NCBI RefSeq assembly: GCF_003391135.1
Contig: NZ_CP031455.1
Location: 7,653,501-7,717,500, forward strand
Direction of reading: 5' to 3'
Source: Streptoverticillium olivoreticuli subsp. olivoreticuli
Lineage (GTDB): Bacteria > Actinomycetota > Actinomycetes > Streptomycetales > Streptomycetaceae
DNA length: 64,000 bases
Shown here in pieces: positions 32,453-39,713 of the stretch (position 1 is its first letter; each line of letters begins with the position of its first letter). The notes under the pieces were generated by a model. The model did no database searches, was not told where the DNA came from, and saw only the letters and a list, made by a program, of their open reading frames with translations. The position numbers and the translations under genes are program-made.

Positions 32453-33657
32453 CAGTCGAAGGCCGTCGCGTCGTGGAGGTTGACGCCGAGGGCAGCCTTG
32501 CCGAGGTACTCCAGGCACTCCTCCGGCTTGGCGGGCATGACGGAGGCGAACGACGCCTCCCGCAGCAGCCGTTCCAGCGGCTGCGAGCGGTTGACGGCGG
32601 CCGACCCGCAGATGCGGACGGCGTCCTGGGCGAGCTCCGGGCCGACCTCGCCGACGATGTACTTCGCCGCGTGCACCGCGGCGTTGGCGCCGACCGTGCC
32701 CCGTCCGCTGTCGATCCGCGCGCCCGCCTCGTGGACCAGCGCCCGCGCCGCGCTGAGCCGCGCGGCCATCCGGCCGAGCTCCCGTTGCAGCACCGGCGAG
32801 GCGGCCCGGCGGGGCGAGGCCGCGACATGGTCGGTGGTGAAGCGGAGCACCGCCTCGGCGATGCCCAGATACGCGCCGGTGTAGCCGGAGATCATCCAGT
32901 GCGGCTCGCGCACCAGCTTGTACATCGACATCCCCTCGACCCCGAGGAAGAGCCGGGAGCGCGGTACGGGCACGGCGTCGAGGACCATGCCCGCGGTGCT
33001 GGTGCCGTACATCGCGGACAGGCTGTGCACCTCGCCGAAGCGGACGCCCGGGTCGTCGGCGGCCACCACGAAGTGCGAGACCTCGCCGCTGCCCTCCGTC
33101 CCCTCGGCACGGGCCGCGACCACGTAGTAGTCGGCCACGCCCGCCAGCGAGACGAACGACTTCTCCCCGGTGAGGACGTAGCCCCGGCCGTCGGCGGAGG
33201 GGCGGTACGTCGTGCGCACCCCCCGCAGCTTCGCGCCGCTCCCGGCCTCGGAGGTGGCGGACGCGAACATCTTCCGCCCGTGGACCACCTCGTCGTACAG
33301 CCAGGACCGGAAGGCGTCCGCCGCGGGCGGCAGCGGCGTGGCGGCCGACTCGCACAGCGAGCCGATGGCGACGTTGTGCATGTTGAAGCCGAGGGCGGCG
33401 GCGCCGTTGTGGGCGCCCAGCACGGCCAGCACCCGGGAGTACCCGGCGAAGCCGAGCCCGGCGCCGCCCGCCTCCCGCGGCACGAGCAGCCCCAGCAGGC
33501 CCGCGTCCCGCAGGATGCGGTACGTCTCGTGTCCGTCGGCACGGCCGGCGTCCACGTCGGCGGCCAGCGGCGCGAGGGCAGCGCCCGTCTTCTCGGCGAG
33601 TTTGAGGAGTTCTTCGATGTCGGTGGGCAGGGACTCGGTGGGCATGGACAGGGCCAT
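32449..33657 (-). CDS. Acyl-CoA dehydrogenase-fold flavoprotein B (atypical catalytic region)
   Basis: 402 residues from ATG 33657 with AAAGG upstream. The ACAD fold is seen from AGLLGLLVPREAGGAGLGFA, then MFASATSEAGSGAKLRGV (flavin loop; the usual TEPxAGSD is altered), YVLTGEKSFVSLAGVADYYV and AASPVLQRELGRMAARLSAA. At the C-terminus the IYEGT-type catalytic loop is missing; instead there is LERLLREASFASVMPAKPEE, closer to ACAD-fold monooxygenases and oxidases. It could be a second dehydrogenase or a flavin-dependent hydroxylase using FMNH2 from the operon's reductase. It starts 17 bases after flavoprotein A. Confidence 0.82.
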   Translation of the reverse strand: MALSMPTESLPTDIEELLKLAEKTGAALAPLAADVDAGRADGHETYRILRDAGLLGLLVPREAGGAGLGFAGYSRVLAVLGAHNGAAALGFNMHNVAIGSLCESAATPLPPAADAFRSWLYDEVVHGRKMFASATSEAGSGAKLRGVRTTYRPSADGRGYVLTGEKSFVSLAGVADYYVVAARAEGTEGSGEVSHFVVAADDPGVRFGEVHSLSAMYGTSTAGMVLDAVPVPRSRLFLGVEGMSMYKLVREPHWMISGYTGAYLGIAEAVLRFTTDHVAASPRRAASPVLQRELGRMAARLSAARALVHEAGARIDSGRGTVGANAAVHAAKYIVGEVGPELAQDAVRICGSAAVNRSQPLERLLREASFASVMPAKPEECLEYLGKAALGVNLHDATAFDW

Positions 33658-33674
33658 GAGGGGCCTTTCGGGAA

Positions 33675-34844
33675 TCAGTTCTCTACGGGAAGGCCGAATT
33701 CTCGGGCGACGCCGACGCGCAGCAGGTCGTTCGGGCCCGCATAGGTGAGGGCCGCCATCGGGCTGTGCAGGTCGGCGGGGAGTTCGGAGTCGGCGATGAA
33801 GGCCCGTACGCCGGAGAGCGCGGTGGCGTGCCCGGTCAGCCGTACGTAGTCCTCCGACACGGAGATCTTGGTGAGCGCCGCCTCGGCGGACAGCCGGCGC
33901 GTGGGCGTGCCCGCGTCGAGCCGCGCCGCCATGGCGTACAGCAGGCTGCGCGACCTGTGCAGGGCCAGCGCCATGTCGCTGACCCGCGCGGCCACTTGGT
34001 GACTCGCGCCCATCCTGCGCCCGAAGTGGTCGCGCTCGGACGCCCAGGCGGTGATCCGCTGGAGCGTCCGGCGCATCGGGCCGAGGGCGTAACCGAGCAG
34101 CAGGGCCCGCTCCCACGTGGTGGTGGAGGAGAGGATCGCGAGTCCCGAGCCCTCCGCGCCGATCCGGCGGTCCGCGGCCAGGCGCACACCCTCGAAGGCC
34201 AGCTCCCCCATGGGCACACCCGGCAGCGCGGTCTTGGCGAACGCGTCGGCGCGGGTCACCCCCGGTGTGTCGACGGGGAAGAGGAAGGCGGACAGGGCGA
34301 ACGGCGAACGGTTCTCCTCGGTCCGGGCGAAGACCAGGGCCAGGTCGGCCACCGGCGCGGCCGTGATGAAGGTCTTGGCACCGTCCAGCACATAGCCGTC
34401 GCCGTCACGGCGGGCCCGGGTGTCCATCGACAGCGGGTCGCTGCCGCCCCGGCGCTCGGTCAGCGCGTGACACAGCAGGACGCGGCCCTCCTGGAGGTGG
34501 GCGAGGGACCGCCACGCCTCCTCGGGGAGCACCGCGCGCAGGGGGTACTGCATGCCGAACACCTGGGACGCCAGGGCGTAGACGACACCCGGGTCGACGC
34601 CCGCCAGGCCGATGCCCTCGATCATGGCCAGGGAGCGGGTGACGGCCCCGGGGGCGGCACCCGCCCGGTCCGGCTCCGGCGGATCCAGCCGCAGCACCCC
34701 GAGCCCGGCCAGGGCCTCCCACTGGTCGCGGAAGCCCTTGCCTGTCAGCTGCTCGGCCAGCGGCCGGGCCCGGTCGCGGTATTCGCTCACCACGGCCTCG
34801 GTCGCGGTGGGGCCGGTGCGCAGCAGACGGTCCGTGGCGGTCAT
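33675..34844 (-). CDS. Acyl-CoA dehydrogenase-fold flavoprotein A (carrier-protein dehydrogenase candidate)
   Basis: 389 residues from ATG 34844; the ATG overlaps the TGA of the carrier protein gene (ATGA). The ACAD domain order is normal: LCHALTERRGGSDPLSMDTR (flavin loop), GYVLDGAKTFITAAPVADLA, FEGVRLAADRRIGAEGSGLA, and a helical C-terminal domain ending TYAGPNDLLRVGVAREFG, corresponding to the IYEGT loop but with A at the glutamate position. Enzymes of this kind that oxidise aminoacyl groups on carrier proteins include prolyl-carrier dehydrogenases of pyrrole pathways (PltE/RedW type). By gene order, the substrate is probably the aminoacyl thioester made by the ligase and carrier upstream. 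Confidence 0.84.
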   Translation of the reverse strand: MTATDRLLRTGPTATEAVVSEYRDRARPLAEQLTGKGFRDQWEALAGLGVLRLDPPEPDRAGAAPGAVTRSLAMIEGIGLAGVDPGVVYALASQVFGMQYPLRAVLPEEAWRSLAHLQEGRVLLCHALTERRGGSDPLSMDTRARRDGDGYVLDGAKTFITAAPVADLALVFARTEENRSPFALSAFLFPVDTPGVTRADAFAKTALPGVPMGELAFEGVRLAADRRIGAEGSGLAILSSTTTWERALLLGYALGPMRRTLQRITAWASERDHFGRRMGASHQVAARVSDMALALHRSRSLLYAMAARLDAGTPTRRLSAEAALTKISVSEDYVRLTGHATALSGVRAFIADSELPADLHSPMAALTYAGPNDLLRVGVAREFGLPVEN

Positions 34845-35104
34845 CGCGCGGCCCCCGCCCCGATGTTCTCCAGGACGGCCCACAGGGCCCCGGGGTTGCG
34901 GAAGTTGGCCGCGACGATCTCGGTGTCCGGCAGGGTGAGACCGGCCTCGGCGTCGAGGGCGGTGACGATCTGCATGATGGTGAGCGAGTCCAGCAGGCCC
35001 AGTTCGAGCAGCGGGGTGTCGGGGAGGAGCCGCTGCGGCTCCTCCCCACGACCCCAGGTGATCTTGCTGCTGATGAGGGCGCAGAGGTCTTCCACGGTGT
35101 GCAC
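34841..35104 (-). CDS. Stand-alone acyl/peptidyl carrier protein
   Basis: 87 residues from GTG 35104, with AAGGAG seven bases upstream; a GTG three codons later is less well placed. The phosphopantetheine motif is LLELGLLDSLTIMQIV with S40 as the attachment serine, in a four-helix carrier fold typical of discrete PCP/ACPs. It starts 25 bases after the adenylation enzyme gene and overlaps flavoprotein A by ATGA. It would carry the aminoacyl group as a thioester while the flavoproteins act on it. No phosphopantetheinyl transferase is in the locus, so a genome-encoded one must activate it. Confidence 0.92.
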   Translation of the reverse strand: MHTVEDLCALISSKITWGRGEEPQRLLPDTPLLELGLLDSLTIMQIVTALDAEAGLTLPDTEIVAANFRNPGALWAVLENIGAGAAR

Positions 35105-35129
35105 GGTCGGGCTCCTTCGGTGGGAGGGT

Positions 35130-36677
35130 TCAGGCGGTGACGGTGGAGATGGCGAGCGCGCGGCGGTCGACCTTGCCGCGGGCGTTGACGGGCAGCGAGT
35201 CGGTGGTGACCACCCGGTCGGGCAGCATGCGCAGGGGCAGGACGCCGCGCAGTCCGGCCAGGACGTCCTCGGCACTCGCGGCGGTCCGGACGTACGCCCA
35301 GATCTCGCCCCGGTGCGGGCCGTCCTTGGCGACGACCGCGGCGGCGGTGACCTGCGGCAGGCCGAGCACGGCGCTCTCGACGTCGAGCAGGTCGATGCGG
35401 TGGCCGCGCCGCTTGACCTGCGAGTCGCCGCGGCCGCGCAGGAAGATGCGGCCGTCCCCGGTGATCCGGCCGATGTCGCCGGTGGCGTACGCGCGGCGCG
35501 GGACGCCGTCGCGGAAGACGACGGTGCGGGTGGGGTCGACCAGGGTGCCGTCCTGGAGATAGCCCTGGAAGACGGTGGCCCCGGCGACGAGGATCTCGCC
35601 CTGGCCGTCGGTGGGCCGGCCGTCCTCGTCGAAGACGTCGACGGTGTCGCCGTCGACGGCCCGGCCGATGGTGATCTCCTGGTCGGCGGTCCAGTCGGCG
35701 GGCACCCGGCTGTAGGTGCACACATTGGTCTCGGTGGGCCCGTAGAGGTTGTAGAAGGGCACCTCGCCCAGGAGGCCGAGATACCGCTCCAGCGGGCGCG
35801 GCGCGAAGGGCTCGCCCGCGAAGGCCGCGACCCGCAGCGAGGCCGGGAAGTGCCCCTCGATGCCGCCCTGTTCGAGCATGCCCTGATAGAGCGAGGGCAC
35901 CGCGTAGAACGCGGTGATCCGCTGCTCCGTGAGCCAGCCGACGACGTCGCGCGGGAAGGCCCGCAGCACGTCGGGCATCAGGACGGCGCAGGCGCCCGCC
36001 GCTGCCGTGCTGAACAGGTCGAAAGTCGTGAGGTCGAAGGTGAGCGCGGCCTGCGAGCCGACCCGGTCCGCCTCGGTCAGGCCGAGCTCCTCGGCGGCCC
36101 AGAGGGCGAAGTGGGCGACGTTGGCGTGGGAGAGGAGGACGCCCTTGGGGCGGCCGGTGCTTCCGGAAGTGAACAGGACGTAGCCGCCGTGGTCTGTTGG
36201 GGCGGGAAGTGGTGCGGGCCGGTCTGTGGTGGGGAGGGTGCGGATCCAATGCAGGCCGTGGTCCAGTGCGCCTTCCGTTGCCGCGGGGCTCCCGGGCGTC
36301 AGCGCCTCCGCCGCGGCCCTGCGGCTCGCCGCCGGCGCCCGGTCCGAGGTGAGCAACACGGAGATGCCCGCGCCGCGCACCATGTGCGCGGTCCGTACCG
36401 GCGGGTCCGCCACGTCGAGCGGGGCCACGACCGCCCCGGCCCGCAGGCCCGCGTAGATGCCGAGGACCGCGGCCGTCCCCTTGGGGGCGTGGACGCCCAC
36501 CCGGTCGCCGGGCGCCACCCCGACGGCGGCCAGCCGGCCCGCCAACACCTCGACGGCGTCGTCCAGTTCGGCGTACGTCCAGGTGCGTCCCTCGGCGGTC
36601 AGGGCCGGTCGGCCGGGATGGCGGTGGGCCGCGGCGGTGAGCAGGGCGTCCAGGCGGGTGTCGTCGGTGTCGCTCAT
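35130..36677 (-). CDS. Stand-alone amino acid-activating AMP ligase (adenylation enzyme)
   Basis: 515 residues from ATG 36677 with AGGAGA upstream. Core motifs: YVLFTSGSTGRPKG (A3, 166-179), LTFDLTTFDLF (A4), NLYGPTETNVCTY (A5, 310-322), YATGDIGR (A7), and NARGKVDRR with K502 (A10). NLYGPTETNVCTY and the FDL motif are typical of free-standing aminoacyl-AMP ligases that load discrete carriers, such as prolyl-AMP ligases of pyrrole pathways and DltA relatives. It activates an amino acid with ATP and loads the carrier encoded immediately downstream. The specificity pocket cannot be read reliably by eye. Its ATG overlaps the hydrolase stop (ATGA). Confidence 0.88.
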   Translation of the reverse strand: MSDTDDTRLDALLTAAAHRHPGRPALTAEGRTWTYAELDDAVEVLAGRLAAVGVAPGDRVGVHAPKGTAAVLGIYAGLRAGAVVAPLDVADPPVRTAHMVRGAGISVLLTSDRAPAASRRAAAEALTPGSPAATEGALDHGLHWIRTLPTTDRPAPLPAPTDHGGYVLFTSGSTGRPKGVLLSHANVAHFALWAAEELGLTEADRVGSQAALTFDLTTFDLFSTAAAGACAVLMPDVLRAFPRDVVGWLTEQRITAFYAVPSLYQGMLEQGGIEGHFPASLRVAAFAGEPFAPRPLERYLGLLGEVPFYNLYGPTETNVCTYSRVPADWTADQEITIGRAVDGDTVDVFDEDGRPTDGQGEILVAGATVFQGYLQDGTLVDPTRTVVFRDGVPRRAYATGDIGRITGDGRIFLRGRGDSQVKRRGHRIDLLDVESAVLGLPQVTAAAVVAKDGPHRGEIWAYVRTAASAEDVLAGLRGVLPLRMLPDRVVTTDSLPVNARGKVDRRALAISTVTA

Positions 36678-37450
36678 GGTCGTGTCTCCTGGCGCAACGC
36701 TGGGTCGACAAGGAAGGTGTGAACGGCTTCGATCACGTCGTCGGTCCGTTCCAGGTGCGGGGTGTGGCCGCAGTCGGACAGCTCCAGCCGCCGTACGGGG
36801 CCGGGCAGGGCGTGCTGTGCCGCGTCGAGGTGGGCCGCGGTGCCGTACTGGTCGCGGTCGCCCTGGACGAGGAGGACGGGGGCGGTGACCCCGGCGAGGT
36901 CGGGCCCGATGTCCCAGTCGCGGAACTCCGGGGAGAGCCACACCCGGCTCCAGCCGTGGAAGACGGCCCCCGGGTCCTGGTGGTAGAAGGCCAGCTCCCG
37001 GGCCAGCGGCCCGGACGCGAAGGCGGCGCGGGCCGCTTCGATGCCCTGCAGGGTGCGGTCCTCGACGAAGAGGTGCGGGGCCATCGCCACGGCCGCTTCG
37101 ACGGGGTGCGCGGCCGCGTGCAGCAGCGCGATCGAGGCGCCGTCGCTGTGGCCGACGAGCACGGGCCGGTGCAGGCCGAGCCGGTCGAGGAGCTCGGGCA
37201 GGACCTCGTACGCCTCCTCGTGCATATAACGGGGTGACCTCGGCAGCCGGGCCGGGCCCGAACTTCCGTAACCGTGGCGGGAGAAGACCAGGGCGCGCCG
37301 CCCGGTGGCCGCCGCCAGGCGTGCGGGAAAGCGCCGCCACATGGCGATGCAGCCGAGTCCTTCGTGAAGGAGAACCAGAGGTGCCGCTTCGGGGTCGCCG
37401 CCGAGCACCGTGTATTCGACGGGCCCGCGCGATAACTCGATGGTGGACAT
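36674..37450 (-). CDS. Alpha/beta-fold hydrolase, first gene of the carrier-protein operon
   Basis: 258 residues from ATG 37450. Alpha/beta-hydrolase marks: LVLLHEGLGCIAMWRRFP (oxyanion region), LVFSRHGYGSSGP, nucleophile elbow VLVGHSDGASIALLHA (serine in GHSDG), acid in VQGDRDQYG and histidine in LSDCGHTPHLER. It could release the product from the carrier protein, act as an editing thioesterase, or hydrolyse an ester; lactonase and peroxidase relatives share this scaffold. Its TGA overlaps the adenylation gene start, so it is translated in step with the loading enzyme. The 648 bases upstream must contain the operon promoter. Confidence 0.87.
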   Translation of the reverse strand: MSTIELSRGPVEYTVLGGDPEAAPLVLLHEGLGCIAMWRRFPARLAAATGRRALVFSRHGYGSSGPARLPRSPRYMHEEAYEVLPELLDRLGLHRPVLVGHSDGASIALLHAAAHPVEAAVAMAPHLFVEDRTLQGIEAARAAFASGPLARELAFYHQDPGAVFHGWSRVWLSPEFRDWDIGPDLAGVTAPVLLVQGDRDQYGTAAHLDAAQHALPGPVRRLELSDCGHTPHLERTDDVIEAVHTFLVDPALRQETRP

Positions 37451-38098
37451 CCGATGTCCTCGCTGTGAGTGCCGGTTGGGTGAACAGGGAACGCCGACCA
37501 TCGGCCGAACCGATACTTGCTCACGCCAATGTCGTCGTCAACTGCTTTCTGGATTCGGGGAGTTGAATCCAATGCGACGAGGACCGCGGTAAACTGCGCG
37601 AACCGCGGAATGTGAAATTCCTGCCGCACCGGGGTGTGGCGGACCGGTCCGGCGGCGTTCTTCCGGGTGTACGCGCAGGGGGAGTCCGGACTTCCGTGAT
37701 CAAGCGGCAAATCGCGGTGAACGTCCTCCAGTTGCGGTATCCCTCCCCATTCGGGCCGATCCTCCGGAGGCCGCTCGGAGCGCCGGCCGCCCCGGGGTGA
37801 AAGGCGTCACGGTCGCGGAAAAGTGCTGGCATCGCGCCGTGTGCAGGGGTTATCATGAACTTTCCTTTGATTTCCCGGAGTTCGCGTCGCATCGCACACC
37901 GGACGCATTTATTCGCAAGGCCGGTCAAGAGGCCCTCCGGGACCGTCCGGGGCGAAATCCTCCGGTCCGCCGAATCCACTCCTTCCCGCCCGGCCGGCTC
38001 GCCCGGCCCCTCCATCCGCCCTGGGCCGAGGCCGTGCGGCCCCATTGAGCGGCGCCTGACGCACCCTGACAATCAGGACAAGGGGGAGGGAGATGACC
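37451..38098. other. Long divergent intergenic region, no gene recognised
   Basis: GC is clearly lower here than in the flanks and no frame has plausible coding structure on either strand. It separates the minus-strand operon from the divergent FAD monooxygenase gene and should hold both promoters. Visible structures are GGATTC-N8-GAATCC (37551-37570), a direct repeat ACCGCGG at 37583 and 37602, and GGAAT-N5-ATTCC (37607-37621). There is no regulator gene in the locus, so these are candidate sites for an unlinked regulator. Confidence 0.5.
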
Positions 38099-39667
38099 AT
38101 GAGCGACTTCCAGGATGTCGTGGTCGTCGGCGGCGGGCCCGCGGGCCTCGCGCTGGCCGTCGCGCTGCGGCTGTACGGGGTGGGCGTGACCGTCGTCGAG
38201 AAGGAGGGCCGCCCCGGGCGGGAGCCCCGTGTCGGTGTGCTGCGGCAGCGAGCCCTGGAAGTGCTGCGCGACCTCGGCTGCGCGGAGGGACTCCTGGCCG
38301 ACGGCCTGCTGCTGAGCCGGGCCGAGGTGTACGTCCGGGGGCGGCACATCGGCCGGCACGCGACGGACGTGCCCGGCACGGCCTTCCCCCGCCCGCTGTC
38401 CGTCGAACAGGGCGCCGTGCGGCCCCTGTTGGAACGCCGCCTCCGGGCGCTCGGCGGCGACGTCCGCCGGGGCACCGAGGCGCTGGCCGTGCGCCTGCGG
38501 GGCGACGGCGCCGAGGTGGACGTCCGCGGCCCCGACGGCCGGGCCCGGACGCTCGGCTGTCGCTGGGTCGTGGGCTGCGACGGCGCCCACGGCCTCGTCC
38601 GCACGACGCTCGGCGTCCCCTGCGAGGGCGGGCCCCGCCCCGGTCTCCAGGCCCTGCAGATCAACGCCGAGGTCGACTGGAAGTACGGCGACGCCCGCGA
38701 CACCGTCCGTGTCTTCTTCGAACGCAGGCTGTGCGCCGTCGCGACCCCCAGGCCGGGCGGCGGCTACCGGCTCCTGTGCTTCCTGCGGGACCCCGACCCC
38801 CGGATCACCGCGGCGCCCAGCCCCGACGAGGTGCGCGACCTGCTGGCCCACGGCACCCACGACCCCGGCCTGCATCTCATGCCGGCCGACCCGCCGTGGG
38901 CCGGCCGTGCCCGCTTCCACGACCGCGCCGCGGCCTCGCTGCGGGTGGGCCGCGCCCTGCTGGTGGGCGACAGCGCCCATGTGTGGGCCCCGGTCGGCGG
39001 CCATGGCCTGGACGCCGGGCTGCGCGGCGCGCACAACCTCGGCTGGAAGCTGGCGGCCGTCCACCACGGCTGGGCGGCACCGGCCCTCCTCGACACCTAC
39101 GCCACCGAGCAGCACAGGACCGCGCGGCAGCTCACGCGGTGGCTGAGCCGCACCCTCCCGGAACTGCCCGCCGCCCCGCCCGTTCTCGCCGCGCTGGGGA
39201 TCGTCGGCCCCGCCGTGCGGGCGGACGGCCGGATGGACCGACGGGGCCGGGCCGTCCTCAGCCACTTCGCCGCCGACCACCGCACCAGCGCCCTGTCGGC
39301 CGACGGCGGCGGCCACGGCCCGCTCCGCGCGGGCGATCGCCTGCCGGACCTCCCCGTCGTCCAGGGCGGGCGGCGGCGCGGGCTGCACGACCTGCTCTCG
39401 TACGGGCGGTGGACGCTGCTGGTCGTCCCGGGCCGGCTGGGGAGCGACGTCGGCGACGCGATGGGGATGCGGCGGGTACTGGCGGACTACGCGGTGCCGA
39501 CGGAGGTGTTCCACGTGCGGCCGGTGTCGGACGAGAGGGGATGGCCCGGGGGCATGCTCCTCGTCCGGCCGGACGGGCATGTGGGCCTGCGGGCGCGGCC
39601 GGGGGACGAGCGGGCGCTGTCGGCCTACCTGGGCCGATGGTTCGTCCGGCGGGCGCGGCCGGTCTGA
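38099..39667 (+). CDS. Class-A FAD-dependent aromatic monooxygenase (PHBH family)
   Basis: 522 residues from ATG 38099, nine bases after GGAGG; an ATG two codons earlier (38093) is too close to that site but possible. FAD motifs: DVVVVGGGPAGLALAVAL (GxGxxG), GCRWVVGCDGAHGLVR (DG motif), LLVGDSAHVWAPVGGHGLDA (GD motif). The C-terminal thioredoxin-like domain matches PgaE/MhpA-type hydroxylases. These enzymes use NADPH and O2 to hydroxylate phenolic or polycyclic aromatic rings and need no separate reductase. It is divergent from the carrier-protein operon and tail to tail with a second such gene, so it may tailor the same product. Confidence 0.88.
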   Translation: MSDFQDVVVVGGGPAGLALAVALRLYGVGVTVVEKEGRPGREPRVGVLRQRALEVLRDLGCAEGLLADGLLLSRAEVYVRGRHIGRHATDVPGTAFPRPLSVEQGAVRPLLERRLRALGGDVRRGTEALAVRLRGDGAEVDVRGPDGRARTLGCRWVVGCDGAHGLVRTTLGVPCEGGPRPGLQALQINAEVDWKYGDARDTVRVFFERRLCAVATPRPGGGYRLLCFLRDPDPRITAAPSPDEVRDLLAHGTHDPGLHLMPADPPWAGRARFHDRAAASLRVGRALLVGDSAHVWAPVGGHGLDAGLRGAHNLGWKLAAVHHGWAAPALLDTYATEQHRTARQLTRWLSRTLPELPAAPPVLAALGIVGPAVRADGRMDRRGRAVLSHFAADHRTSALSADGGGHGPLRAGDRLPDLPVVQGGRRRGLHDLLSYGRWTLLVVPGRLGSDVGDAMGMRRVLADYAVPTEVFHVRPVSDERGWPGGMLLVRPDGHVGLRARPGDERALSAYLGRWFVRRARPV

Positions 39668-39713
39668 ACCGCCCGGCGATCGACACGCACACGGACGCCG
39701 GCCGTACCGGACC

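Noticed and set aside
37612..38048. Short plus-strand frames in the gap before the first monooxygenase
   Set aside because: They have no ribosome-binding sites, no codon-position bias and no similarity to known families. They are treated as non-coding regulatory DNA.
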